Notes: generated from the sequence alone by a model not told the origin. A stretch of DNA of 64,000 nucleotides from Cyclobacteriaceae bacterium (GCA_022842845.1 JALHOT010000006.1:1-64000); one strand, 5' to 3'; shown: positions 7,440-15,548, counted from the first letter of the stretch. Numbers and translations: made by a program.

Positions 7440-8003
7440 TTGGAAACTATTAGACTATACTTCGACAAATTTATAAAACTGAATGACTCAGAATGGGCAG
7501 ATTTTGAGAAGTGCATAGTAAAGGCGAACATTGCTAAAAACGAGCAAATACTTAAACAAGGCGAGCATGCTAACTTCATCGCATTTATCCAAGAAGGTAG
7601 TTTTAGATTTTTTTATGATAAGGAAGGTGAAGTGAAAATAACTGCCTTTTTCTTTAAAGGCGATTTTGTTTCCAATTACAGGAGCTTTTTAACTGGTAAA
7701 TCTTCAGACCATTTCATTGAAGCCATGCAAGAGGCAGTTATTTACAAAATCAATTTACAAGAACTTAAGTCTCTATACGATAAACATAAAAACATAGAAC
7801 GACTTGGCAGACTAATTGCTGAAAATTTATATCTATCCGTAGCCAATCGTCTTGACTCGTTTTTGTTTCAGACCCCAGCAGAAAGATATAAAGGCTTGAT
7901 TGAAAGGAATTCAAGATTACTTCAAGACATACCTCAATATATGATTGCCTCATATCTCGGTGTAAAACCAGAAACATTAAGTCGCATTAGAAAACGTAAA
8001 TAA
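7440..8003 (+). CDS. Crp/Fnr-family regulator (second of three)
   Basis: About 187 residues from the TTG at 7440; an in-frame ATG at 7314 would add 42 residues encoded by repeat copy H that do not resemble the family, so the TTG is preferred. The cNMP-binding barrel lies at about residues 25-115 (FIQEGSFRFFYDKEGEV), followed by a long helix and a short helix-turn-helix ending ETLSRIRKRK. The recognition helix is nearly the same as in the first Crp protein and again shows the FNR-like E-x-x-S-R. A dyad TTGAC-TTTG-GTCAA sits 22 bp after its stop codon, ahead of the secreted-protein gene that probably is its target. Confidence 0.88.
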   Translation: METIRLYFDKFIKLNDSEWADFEKCIVKANIAKNEQILKQGEHANFIAFIQEGSFRFFYDKEGEVKITAFFFKGDFVSNYRSFLTGKSSDHFIEAMQEAVIYKINLQELKSLYDKHKNIERLGRLIAENLYLSVANRLDSFLFQTPAERYKGLIERNSRLLQDIPQYMIASYLGVKPETLSRIRKRK

Positions 8004-8024
8004 ATCTGGCTCTCAAATCACTTA

Positions 8025-8038
8025 TTGACTTTGGTCAA
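8025..8038 (+). promoter_or_regulatory. FNR-type dyad upstream of secreted-protein gene
   Basis: TTGAC-TTTG-GTCAA, a perfect 5-bp inverted repeat with 4-bp spacer. Flanking bases (CATTGACTTYGGTYAAGAA) are shared with the dyad at 3690. Its centre lies about 30 bp before the -7 element at 8062, a class-II-like position. Confidence 0.65.
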
Positions 8039-8061
8039 GAACTATTGCTTTTTTGACACTA

Positions 8062-8069
8062 TACCTTTG
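8062..8069 (+). promoter_or_regulatory. Bacteroidota -7 promoter element TACCTTTG
   Basis: Exact match to the TAnnTTTG consensus of the Bacteroidota housekeeping sigma factor. Transcription would begin roughly 7 bp downstream, leaving a short leader before the ATG at 8102. Confidence 0.6.
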
Positions 8070-8101
8070 TCCTATTAATAAACATTAAAAACATTAGGAC
8101 A

Positions 8102-8668
8102 ATGAAAAAATCACTTCTCATGCTTGGAATAGTTAGTTTGTTCACTAACTCCGTTATAGCTCAAACAGAACTAAAAGAAAGCAAATATGGAATTGAAACC
8201 GATATCTTGTGGCCGCTTTTAGTTCAAGCTACCAGGACACATTTTACAGTTAGTCTTTGGCAAAAAGGAGATTTACGTGGAGATGTTTACGTTGGTATAA
8301 ATATAGATTTTCCAAGAGAACGTGAAACAGAAGGTCGTTTTGCTGACTACAGTTTAGCAAGTGGATATAGACAATACTTTTGGAAAGGATTCCATGCAGA
8401 ATTTTCTCAGACTACAGGTCTTGGTGTTCTGCAAAACCACGTTACAACCGGAAAGACCTATAACAGCTTTGATTGGCTAATGACGGGTTATGTTGGATAC
8501 AAATTTGAGTTTACACGCAAAAAGTTCTATTTGTTACCTCAATTCGGTGTTGCAGGGGTAATCTATAAATCCAATCCGTGGCCAATCTACGAAGACAATA
8601 CACTGGCCAGAGAAGTTGGAGAGTCTCCGTTTATGCTTGGTTCACTTAGATTTGGATATAATTTTTAA
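8102..8668 (+). CDS. Secreted, probably outer-membrane beta-barrel protein
   Basis: 188 residues. A clear signal peptide (MKKSLLMLGIV..., cleavage after VIAQ) is followed by alternating beta-type segments rich in aromatic residues (YSLASGYRQYFW, WLMTGYVGYKFEF, FYLLPQFGVAGVIY), ending in GSLRFGYNF. A terminal phenylalanine is typical of outer-membrane beta-barrels. No specific family is recognised. The dyad and promoter immediately upstream suggest control by the Crp/Fnr protein encoded just before it; the two share the unit between repeat copies H and N. Confidence 0.7.
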   Translation: MKKSLLMLGIVSLFTNSVIAQTELKESKYGIETDILWPLLVQATRTHFTVSLWQKGDLRGDVYVGINIDFPRERETEGRFADYSLASGYRQYFWKGFHAEFSQTTGLGVLQNHVTTGKTYNSFDWLMTGYVGYKFEFTRKKFYLLPQFGVAGVIYKSNPWPIYEDNTLAREVGESPFMLGSLRFGYNF

Positions 8669-8693
8669 ATTTGACTGGGAGATAATACCAGTG

Positions 8694-8788
8694 ACTAACA
8701 GCACCTACCCAAGAGGCGGGGTTTTGTGTTCCAAAGACAGTTTTGTGGTAAAAGTCACAATCTTTGGGTAGCTGCAAAAGTTATGGGC
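8694..8788. repeat. Intergenic inverted repeat, copy N (attC-like, divergent)
   Basis: Begins ACTAAC, ends GTTATGGGC. CTACCCAA (8705-8712) pairs with TTGGGTAG (8764-8771), and outer bases TAACAGCAC/GCTGCAAAAGTTATG pair with bulges. The loop differs from the main subtype. Confidence 0.6.
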
Positions 8789-8812
8789 AACCCTAACTGA
8801 ACATACAGAAAC

Positions 8813-9655
8813 ATGAACGCAAAGTTGATAATAAATCCCAGCTCATCACAAAGCAGAATATTTATACTGTTGTCAGTTATCCTGACAACCTGCTTTGCAC
8901 TGGGAATCATTTTGGATATTGTAGAATCGAGAGTACAACATTCATCTTTTTACCTCTCCGAATCCGTTTTATTCAGCTTCGCTTGGTGGTTATTCTTGCC
9001 TCTATTGTTTGGACAATTTGTTCTTGCTGATGTATCCAAAATGAAAAAATCGAACATGTTATTTGTACTAATACCTTTTGTTACACATCTTCTAGCTTAC
9101 CCTGCAGTGGTTTGGATGATTTCCAAATTATTCTTTGATCATACTTTTTCCTATTGGCAAACCTTTAATTACGGACTTTCAGAATACTTTTTTATACTAC
9201 TTATCGCTTATTCTGTTCCTTTTATTCTGTATAGTTCATTCAAAAGAAAATTACATTTTAAACAAAAATATCCTGACAATATTGAGCAGGCAAAACAGAA
9301 TGACTCTATCAGAACCCTTGTTGTGTCAGACTTTAATAAACGAACAATTATTAATACAAAAGATATTCTATTCTTGTCAGCCAATCCACCTTATATCAAC
9401 ATCCATCACAAGACCAAGCAGTACCTACACAATGAAACCTTAAAAGCGATGCTGTCAAAATTAGACCTAGGACTCTTTGTTCGAGTACATAAATCTACAA
9501 TTGTGAACGTTAGAATGGTTCAATCCTATAAATCAAGACTGAATGGGGACTATGATTTGACAATGATTGATGGAACAGAACTAAGGCTTAGCAGAATTTA
9601 TGCCCCCCTATTCAAACAAAAGTTTGAAACAACCCATCGGGTTACCCTAGAATAA
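8813..9655 (+). CDS. Membrane-anchored LytTR-family transcriptional regulator
   Basis: 280 residues. Four membrane helices (about 15-37, 50-70, 82-104 and 121-141) are followed by a linker and a C-terminal LytTR DNA-binding domain from about residue 170 (DILFLSANPPYINIHHK, then LFVRVHKSTIVNVRMV). In Bacteroidota this architecture is a one-component membrane regulator without a receiver domain. The gene shares its unit with the dioxygenase-like lipoprotein 67 bp downstream, which is its probable target; no LytTR-type direct repeats could be identified with confidence in that gap. Confidence 0.9.
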   Translation: MNAKLIINPSSSQSRIFILLSVILTTCFALGIILDIVESRVQHSSFYLSESVLFSFAWWLFLPLLFGQFVLADVSKMKKSNMLFVLIPFVTHLLAYPAVVWMISKLFFDHTFSYWQTFNYGLSEYFFILLIAYSVPFILYSSFKRKLHFKQKYPDNIEQAKQNDSIRTLVVSDFNKRTIINTKDILFLSANPPYINIHHKTKQYLHNETLKAMLSKLDLGLFVRVHKSTIVNVRMVQSYKSRLNGDYDLTMIDGTELRLSRIYAPLFKQKFETTHRVTLE

Positions 9656-9722
9656 CATCCACTAACCTCATTTTATCAGTAAATAATGTATTGCTACACG
9701 ATTTTTGTCAAAAAAAACAAAA

Positions 9723-10946
9723 ATGAATGCATTAAAGATTTTTCTGCTGACGGGAATTGTGCTGTCACAATTTCTGACAAATTGCAATGGACAGACAAAA
9801 CCTAACAATCTAGTTGAGCAAATATACAAGCCAGACACTAATGGGATTGTTGGCGGTGGTTGTGATGGCTGTGAAATTATGTATGTTGGTATACCAACAT
9901 ATTTAAATGCAGTTGACACAAGTGCGGGTTGGACAGAGAGAGGACAAAAACTTATAGTTACAGGAACAGTCTACAAACTTGACGGAAAAACGCCTGCACC
10001 AAATATTATAATCTACTATTGGCAGACAGGCGATAATGGCTATTATTCACCAAAATCAGGAATGGATGCAGAAGCCAAGAAACATGGCCATATTCGCGGT
10101 TGGATAAAAACGGACGATAATGGAAAATACACCATATACACGATAAGACCAGCACCTTACCCAAATGAAGTCCTACCCGCACACATTCATTTTTCAATCA
10201 AGGAACCCGATGTGGAAAACGAATACTACACAGATGAAATTAATTTTGATGATGACAAACTATTGATACCACATTTCAAAAAATATCCCCAAGAAAATCG
10301 GGGTGGTAGTGGTGTTGTCAGGATTCTATTGAAAGGCAAAACTCAAATAGCTGAACACGATATCATTTTAGGATTAAATATTCCGAATTATCCTAAAAAA
10401 GCAAATAGCGATATCTTATCAGGATTAAACATTGGCGAAGACCAACCTTCATTCATTCCATTCCACGCTTTTGGTCCCGACAAAGGGACGCAAACTTGCC
10501 CTGTATGTAAATATGGCCGTTATCACGGAATTCTGTATTTCGTTGGGAATAATCCAAATTGGGACGATGTAAAAAAATGGTTAATATTCTTAGAGGAGGA
10601 AAGTACAAATAGGCAAAAATATCTTAAAGCTTACTTTGTGTATGGGAATGATCAATCATATAACAAAGAAGCCCGACAAATAGAATTAGAAAGACTTGGA
10701 AAAGAGTTAAACATTAAAAATATTGCCCTGACTTTTGTTCCCGCTTTTTCCGACACAAAAACAGAAGCAAATCTCAACAAAATTAATCCTGAAGTAGAGA
10801 ATACATTTATTATTTACAAACATAGAAGCATCATAGACAAATTTGTTAGCTTAAAACCAGAGAATAAAAGCTTTCAACTCATCTCGTCAACATTAGACAA
10901 AACAAAGGGCGACTATTTTGACTTATCAGAACCCAAACACGATTGA
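9723..10946 (+). CDS. Lipoprotein: intradiol dioxygenase domain plus C-terminal thioredoxin-like domain
   Basis: 407 residues from the ATG at 9723; an in-frame TTG at 9705 adds six residues and is less likely. The lipobox is FLTNC. An intradiol (protocatechuate/catechol) dioxygenase-type domain covers about residues 70-200, with the iron-ligand region intact: WQTGDNGYYS, GKYTIYTIRPAPYP and PAHIHF (the H-x-H pair). A second domain from about residue 240 begins GPDKGTQTCPVCKYG, with a C-x-x-C in a thioredoxin-like setting, and continues through an alpha/beta pattern. I recall similar fusions in Bacteroidota; substrate unknown. Lipid anchoring places it outside the cytoplasm. Confidence 0.85.
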   Translation: MNALKIFLLTGIVLSQFLTNCNGQTKPNNLVEQIYKPDTNGIVGGGCDGCEIMYVGIPTYLNAVDTSAGWTERGQKLIVTGTVYKLDGKTPAPNIIIYYWQTGDNGYYSPKSGMDAEAKKHGHIRGWIKTDDNGKYTIYTIRPAPYPNEVLPAHIHFSIKEPDVENEYYTDEINFDDDKLLIPHFKKYPQENRGGSGVVRILLKGKTQIAEHDIILGLNIPNYPKKANSDILSGLNIGEDQPSFIPFHAFGPDKGTQTCPVCKYGRYHGILYFVGNNPNWDDVKKWLIFLEEESTNRQKYLKAYFVYGNDQSYNKEARQIELERLGKELNIKNIALTFVPAFSDTKTEANLNKINPEVENTFIIYKHRSIIDKFVSLKPENKSFQLISSTLDKTKGDYFDLSEPKHD

Positions 10947-10957
10947 GTTCAGGGCTT

Positions 10958-11085
10958 CCCATTACAAAATGCTTCTGCAATAGGGGGTTGGCGTGCAAGC
11001 TCTAATTACTAACTTCGTTCAACGTTTGGTGTCGGGGTAGAGCTTGGCATTTCAAGTGGCCCTCCCGCGGAAACACAAGCGCTAA
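10958..11085. repeat. Intergenic inverted repeat, copy I (attC-like)
   Basis: Shares AAATGCTTCTGCAATAG, AACTTCGTTCAACGTTTGGT and GTCGGGGTAGA with copies G and L. GGGGGTTGGC on the left pairs imperfectly with GCCCTCCCGC on the right, followed by AACACAAGCGCTAAC. The rest of the gap up to 11,278 holds no gene. Confidence 0.65.
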
Positions 11086-11278
11086 CAGTAATTGAGCCGA
11101 CTCTAGGACGGAGACTCCAAAACCGACAAAATTTAAGTTGATAATGAATAAAGAAAATTCAGTTAGCGTTTCTATAGATAGTTTCAGTTCGGGTATAAAT
11201 TAACATACGTTTGATACAGCTTTGTAACAAATGGGTTGTTTTAATCGTCTTAAAGGACTATCAAAAAATACACTAAGT

Positions 11279-11716
11279 ATGACTGGAAAATCATTGGAAA
11301 ACTACACGATTAACGTGAAGGTTAAACTAGCCCTATTGTGGACTTCGCTTATGTTTCTTTATATCTATGCAGACTATTTCGAGTTAATGACTCCGGGGAA
11401 ATTGGAAGCGATGATGCAGCTTAAAACACCTATGGGTCCCACATCATCTGGCTTACTTGTCATTTTTGCTATACTTTTAATTGTTCCTGCTTTAATGATT
11501 GTTCTTCCAATTTTTTTGGCACCTGAAATCAGTAAATGGACAAATCTCATTGTTGCAGTAATCTATGCAGCTATTTCAATTCTTATAGTAATTTCAAGCA
11601 TAGGCAGCGAGTGGCATAGATTCTACGTTTTATATAATTTCGTTGAACTATTTGTGCTACTGACAATACTTTGGCAAGCATGGCAGTGGCCTAAAAAGAC
11701 TGAACACGTTCATTAG
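11279..11716 (+). CDS. DUF6326-like membrane protein
   Basis: About 145 residues from the ATG at 11279. An upstream in-frame ATG at 11231 adds 16 residues, but the family typically starts near LENYTINVKVKLALLW, so the internal start is preferred. Four predicted membrane helices; SLMFLYIYADYFELM matches the DUF6326 signature of the two proteins at 2467-3635. This is the third copy in the array. It has no adjacent Crp gene and no FNR-type dyad was found upstream. Function unknown. A 9-bp inverted repeat (AATCAAAAT/ATTTTGATT, 11718-11751) follows the stop codon and may terminate transcription. Confidence 0.78.
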   Translation: MTGKSLENYTINVKVKLALLWTSLMFLYIYADYFELMTPGKLEAMMQLKTPMGPTSSGLLVIFAILLIVPALMIVLPIFLAPEISKWTNLIVAVIYAAISILIVISSIGSEWHRFYVLYNFVELFVLLTILWQAWQWPKKTEHVH

Positions 11717-11717
11717 T

Positions 11718-11751
11718 AATCAAAATCAACAACGACTTAATTATTTTGATT
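11718..11751 (+). terminator. Possible hairpin terminator after DUF6326 gene
   Basis: AATCAAAAT and ATTTTGATT form a perfect 9-bp stem with a 16-base loop overlapping the end of the gene. There is no strong T-run, so its role is uncertain. The following stretch to about 11,926 contains no recognisable gene. Confidence 0.35.
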
Positions 11752-11926
11752 GGCCTTCGTTGACAATTAACAATTCTCTGAGTTAAAATCGCAGACATAT
11801 TAAACTTGGGGATAGAAATGAAAATCATAAAGTGGAATTAGTTTTAATTGGCAAGGGTGAGTTCAATACTTGAAATTATAGATGAGTATAAAGCCATATC
11901 GTTTGACGATTACTCTGTAAAATCAA

Positions 11927-12056
11927 CCAAGAACAAAATGTTTCTACGATGTTGCGGTGACTTATAAGCTATATTTTTTATCTTCGTTCCACATTTATAT
12001 TCAAAGGAAGAATGCAGCTTCGAAAGCCCAAGCCTCCATAAACACAAATCGAAATA
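11927..12056. repeat. Intergenic inverted repeat, copy J (attC-like)
   Basis: Closest match to copy G: both contain AAAATG-T-CT, GCGGTGAC, TAAGCTATA, TTATCTTCGTTCCAC, GCTTCGAAAGCCCAAGCC and ATAAACACAAA in the same order and spacing. The outer right end is degraded and lacks a GTT. Confidence 0.7.
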
Positions 12057-12160
12057 GGTAAGCGTAACGGTTCTCACAACAACTTATAAATATTCAATCT
12101 AAATCCATTTGTTTGATTTCATCAAAAAATTGAATACAGACAATATATAATCAATAAAAA

Positions 12161-12667
12161 ATGGAAACACACAAAATTCAAGCTATAGAAACCGCTTTGG
12201 TATTGATTGGCTATATAGCTACACACTTCATAACTAAAGTATTTATCAATAACACGCTTAAAAGCACTCATTTACAGCGAGGCAGAAGAAAAGTAATTAT
12301 TAAAGCAGTACACCTCTTTTCTTTTCTAACCCTAATAATTTTGTTATCTGCAGTATGGGGGCTTGAACAAAATGAAATCGCTGTCTTTGTTGGCACAATC
12401 TTAACGGCATTAGGTATTGCTTTTTTTGCTCAATGGTCACTACTCTCAAATGTTACATCGAGTTTGTTATTGTTTTTCAACCACCCCATGAAGATTGGGG
12501 ATAGAATAAAGGTACTAGACAAAGATTATCCATTTGATGGAGAAGTGACTGATTTGACATACTTTTTTGTGCATCTTAAAACCGAAAGTGGAGAGATCAT
12601 TACGATGCCAAATTCGATTTTATTTCAAAAAGCAGTTTCTGTTATTGAAAATAAAAAGGAATCATAA
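12161..12667 (+). CDS. Small MscS-family mechanosensitive channel
   Basis: 168 residues, shorter than E. coli MscS (286). Three membrane helices: about 8-27, 46-66 and the pore-lining one at 72-100. The pore helix and beta domain carry the MscS signature: LGIAFFAQWSLLSNVTSSLLLF, then NHPMKIGDRIKV and the GEVTDLTYFFVHLKTESGE-type beta domain ending MPNSI. The large C-terminal cage domain is missing and the protein ends soon after the beta domain, as in minimal MscS proteins. It would act as an osmotic release valve in the inner membrane. It is the only gene between repeat copies J and K. Confidence 0.88.
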   Translation: METHKIQAIETALVLIGYIATHFITKVFINNTLKSTHLQRGRRKVIIKAVHLFSFLTLIILLSAVWGLEQNEIAVFVGTILTALGIAFFAQWSLLSNVTSSLLLFFNHPMKIGDRIKVLDKDYPFDGEVTDLTYFFVHLKTESGEIITMPNSILFQKAVSVIENKKES

Positions 12668-12869
12668 ATTTTATGAGAAGAGTATTATCAAAAGCTAATA
12701 TTATCTATGAGTAAACCGAACTTTTGCCAGACACTTTGATAGGGTCAGTTAGGAAATTTGAAATTTAAATGCAATCATACTGCCAATAGAGCGTATTTGG
12801 CAAAGTACAATTACGTGTGCTAAAATTCTAAAGCCACTTTCAATACAGACGTGATAAGAACTCCAGTAC

Positions 12870-12960
12870 CTAATAAAATGTTTATACGATATAGATGCGT
12901 AAGCAATAAGTATTTATCTTCGTTTAATGATTCGTTTGTTGCGCAGAAACACAAACATTG
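12870..12960. repeat. Intergenic repeat, copy K (degenerate)
   Basis: Shortened relative of copy G: ATAAAATGTTTATACGAT, GCGTAAGCAATAAGTATTTATCTTCGTT and CAGAAACACAAAC are recognisable in order, but most of the interior hairpin is lost. The preceding 12,668-12,869 contains a small GCCAA/TTGGC hairpin and no gene. Confidence 0.55.
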
Positions 12961-13003
12961 ATGGCTATGCCAGATCGACCCCATAACAAGACATTAAACT
13001 TAA

Positions 13004-14350
13004 ATGACTGAAAGAACGCAAATCAAAAATATCACCATTGTAAACGAGGGACAAATAATCATTGCCGACCTCTTAATTGACAATGGAGTGATTCAAAAAA
13101 TAGGGCAACAAAATGCCGATATAAATGCAAGAATGATTGACGGAACAGGGAAATATCTATTCCCAGGAATCATTGATGGACAAGTCCATTTTCGTGAACC
13201 AGGACTAACCCATAAAGGAGATTTGTACACAGAAAGTAAAGCAGCCGTTGCAGGCGGAGTGACCTCGTTTATTGATATGCCTAATACTGTTCCAAATGCT
13301 TTGACTATTGACATCCTGAATGAGAAATATCGACTAGCATCTGAAAAGTCATTAGCTAATTACGGTTTCTTTCTAGGTGTTAATGGCGACAATCTTGATG
13401 AAGTAATTAAGCTCAACAAATCTAAACTTTTAGGTGTTTCTGATGACGGCCTATATTTTACAAAAAAAGGGAACCTGCTTGCTGACAATCCTGAAACAAT
13501 GGAAAGGCTTTTTGCTAACTGTAAATCAATTATAGCCATCCATTCAGAAAAAGAACAAATAGTTGAAGAAAATGAGAATCTGTACAGGGAGAAATATGGG
13601 GAAAATGTGCCTATTGAATATCACCCAATCATAAGGAGTGAAAAGGCTTGTTATGAAGCAACTAAAAGAGCAATTGAAATAGCCAATAAGCATAAAGCTC
13701 GACTTCACATTCTACATTTAACCACCGAAGCTGAAACACATCTATTTCGAAATGACATTCCGTTACGAGAGAAAAATATAACAACAGAAGTATCAGTTCA
13801 TCATTTATGGTTTTCTGATACAGACTACAAGCGTCTGGGAACTTTAATAAAATGGAACCCGGCCATAAAAACAGAAAAGGACAGTAAAGGACTTTTAAAA
13901 GCTTTGTTGGACGACAGAATAGACATAATAACAACAGACCACGCTCCTCACACAATAGAAGAAAAGCAAAAAACCTATTTCCAATCAATGTCAGGTGCAC
14001 CCATAATTCAACATTCGTTGAACATTATGCTTGAGTTTTACAAACAAGGGCGAATATCGTTAGAGAAAATCGCTGAAAAGATGTGCCATAATCCAGCGAC
14101 ACTTTATAATATTGAAAAAAGAGGTTTTATAAGAGAAGGTTACTTTGCAGACCTGGCCATTGTTGACTTGAATTCAAGCTGGACAGTTGATAAGACAAAT
14201 ATTTTGTCGAAATGTGGTTGGTCACCTTTGGAGGGGACCACTTTCCAATCAAAAGTAGCCAATACATTTGTTAACGGGCATTTGGTTTATGACAACGGAC
14301 AATTTGACGAGACAAAACGAGGACAAGCATTAACAAGGACAAATGAATAA
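13004..14350 (+). CDS. Dihydroorotase (amidohydrolase superfamily)
   Basis: 448 residues, normal length for Bacteroidota dihydroorotases, which cyclise carbamoyl-aspartate to dihydroorotate in pyrimidine synthesis. Signature regions: FPGIIDGQVHFREPGLTHKG (51-70), AGGVTSFIDMPNT, AIHSEKEQ, HILHLTTEAE and TTDHAPHT. The usual metal-binding H-x-H is Q-x-H here; I recall the same Q-V-H in other Bacteroidota members, so this need not mean loss of activity. The remaining histidines and the aspartate of TTDH are present. Unusually, this housekeeping-type gene sits alone between repeat copies K and L. A second homologue lacking the metal ligands is at 51392-52660. Confidence 0.88.
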   Translation: MTERTQIKNITIVNEGQIIIADLLIDNGVIQKIGQQNADINARMIDGTGKYLFPGIIDGQVHFREPGLTHKGDLYTESKAAVAGGVTSFIDMPNTVPNALTIDILNEKYRLASEKSLANYGFFLGVNGDNLDEVIKLNKSKLLGVSDDGLYFTKKGNLLADNPETMERLFANCKSIIAIHSEKEQIVEENENLYREKYGENVPIEYHPIIRSEKACYEATKRAIEIANKHKARLHILHLTTEAETHLFRNDIPLREKNITTEVSVHHLWFSDTDYKRLGTLIKWNPAIKTEKDSKGLLKALLDDRIDIITTDHAPHTIEEKQKTYFQSMSGAPIIQHSLNIMLEFYKQGRISLEKIAEKMCHNPATLYNIEKRGFIREGYFADLAIVDLNSSWTVDKTNILSKCGWSPLEGTTFQSKVANTFVNGHLVYDNGQFDETKRGQALTRTNE

Positions 14351-14363
14351 TACGAATGCTACA

Positions 14364-14498
14364 GCTGCTAACAACACGCTTCTGTCGTGGTGTGCTGAAG
14401 TGTAAGCTTAAGGTGTTAGCTTCATTTTACGCTTTGTATCACGAACAGTATACGGCATAGAAAGCCTCCCACTGTGCAAAAACAGAAAAGTTACAAGC
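14364..14498. repeat. Intergenic inverted repeat, copy L (attC-like)
   Basis: Starts GCTGCTAAC and ends GTTACAAGC. Contains ACGCTTCTGTCGTGGTG, GTGTAAGCTTAAGGTGTTAG, TTACGCTTTG and GGCATAGAAAGCCTCCCAC, matching the order of landmarks in copies G, H and I. Confidence 0.68.
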
Positions 14499-14837
14499 AA
14501 TGGCAGAAGCCTACTGTACCCTTTGGTCACGATAGATAATTTACAAATGCTCGTTCTTATCATTCCGATTCACTGCATGTTAAACTTTCATGCTCGGACA
14601 ACTTAAACTTTGAAAAACTAAAACAATAAAAAATGCTTCAGCCTACTGTTCGCAGAAGAAATCACCCAGAATGTTGATGTCGGTGGGAACAATACTGGGC
14701 AATGCATTGACATGACTGATTTCTAACCATCGGAATAGTTGTTGCAATTGAAAAGCAATAGTAACATAGGAGAATACACAAATTTACCTTCGCATTAAAC
14801 TTTATAGTAGATTATAGCTAGTGAGCGTAAAATGTAT
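14499..14837. other. Gene-free stretch between repeat copies L and M
   Basis: No convincing gene. One frame is open for about 30 codons near 14,632-14,727 (reading ...TGQCIDMTDF then stop) but has no start codon or recognisable family; it could be a gene remnant. Flanked by two repeats, the stretch resembles a cassette with a decayed gene. Confidence 0.35.
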
Positions 14838-14935
14838 AAAAGCCGTTTGCGGTTTGGAGTAAGTGTAGTATAATTTTCAAAATACATTTGGTCTGCGAAA
14901 CAGTATGCTGCTTACTTGGCCAAACCACGTTTCAA
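14838..14935. repeat. Intergenic inverted repeat, copy M (attC-like)
   Basis: GGTTTGGAGTAAG (14851-14863) pairs with CTTACTTGGCCAAACC (14911-14926), leaving a 3-base bulge on the right arm. AAACGTGG/CCGTTTGCGG extends the outer pairing. The middle, GTGTAGTATAATTTTCAAAATAC, resembles copies E and 29,879. Confidence 0.6.
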
Positions 14936-14970
14936 ATACCAACATTGCAGGCACTGTAAAGACACCCAAG

Positions 14971-15546
14971 ATGACCTACGAAAAAATAATAAGGAACATA
15001 GAAAGTAATTACACAAGCTTGCCAACCGAGTGCAAATTTGAACTGAAAATAAACTCCAAAATACTGACACTTGATAAGGAAACAATCCTTGTTAAAGAAG
15101 GTCAATATGCTGACAAAACATATTTTGTTGCATCAGGCTGCATAAGAGCATACTACCTAAAAGACGGGAAAGACGTTACTGATTGGTTTGCTTTTGAAAA
15201 CGACTTTATAAACTCTATAAACAGTTACTTTCAGAACATTCCAAGCCCACATTATATTGAAGTTCTGGAGCCGTGTATCCTACTTGAAATCCCAAGAGAT
15301 ACAGCAAACAGGCTTTCTAAAGATTTCATTGAGTTTGAAAGATTAGAGAAAACAGTAATTACAAAAACTATGTTGCAATTACAACAAAGAATTGTATCGA
15401 TGCAGTTTGAGAATGCACAACAAAAATACCAAAACCTCTTAAAAGCAAGACCTGATATTACTGAAAGAGTCCAGCTAACACATATAGCCTCATTTTTAGG
15501 CATAACACTCGAAACATTGAGTAGAATTCGAAGCATAAAAAATTAA
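14971..15546 (+). CDS. Crp/Fnr-family regulator (third of three)
   Basis: 191 residues from the ATG at 14971; the frame extends to 14905, but the added 22 residues are encoded by repeat copy M. A cNMP-binding barrel (about 25-115, with VASGCIRAYYLKDGKDVTDW) is followed by a connector and a helix-turn-helix ending ETLSRIRSIKN. E-x-x-S-R again predicts FNR-type half-sites, although the flanking residues differ from the other two copies. Directly after the stop lies the perfect palindrome TTGATATATATCAA, in front of a cytochrome-b-like gene and an SRPBCC gene, which are its likely targets. Confidence 0.9.
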   Translation: MTYEKIIRNIESNYTSLPTECKFELKINSKILTLDKETILVKEGQYADKTYFVASGCIRAYYLKDGKDVTDWFAFENDFINSINSYFQNIPSPHYIEVLEPCILLEIPRDTANRLSKDFIEFERLEKTVITKTMLQLQQRIVSMQFENAQQKYQNLLKARPDITERVQLTHIASFLGITLETLSRIRSIKN

Positions 15547-15548
15547 AT

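Noticed and set aside
14632-14727. Open stretch of about 30 codons ending TGQCIDMTDF
   Set aside because: No start codon or recognisable family; kept only as a remark on the gene-free stretch.
1731-14935. CRISPR array
   Set aside because: The repeats are 75-135 bp, imperfect and separated by whole genes; there are no short regular spacers and no cas genes.
1731-14935. Calling the repeats proven attC sites of a class 1-type integron
   Set aside because: Ends deviate from RYYYAAC/GTTRRRY, several copies lack one end and no IntI is visible, so only attC-like is supported.
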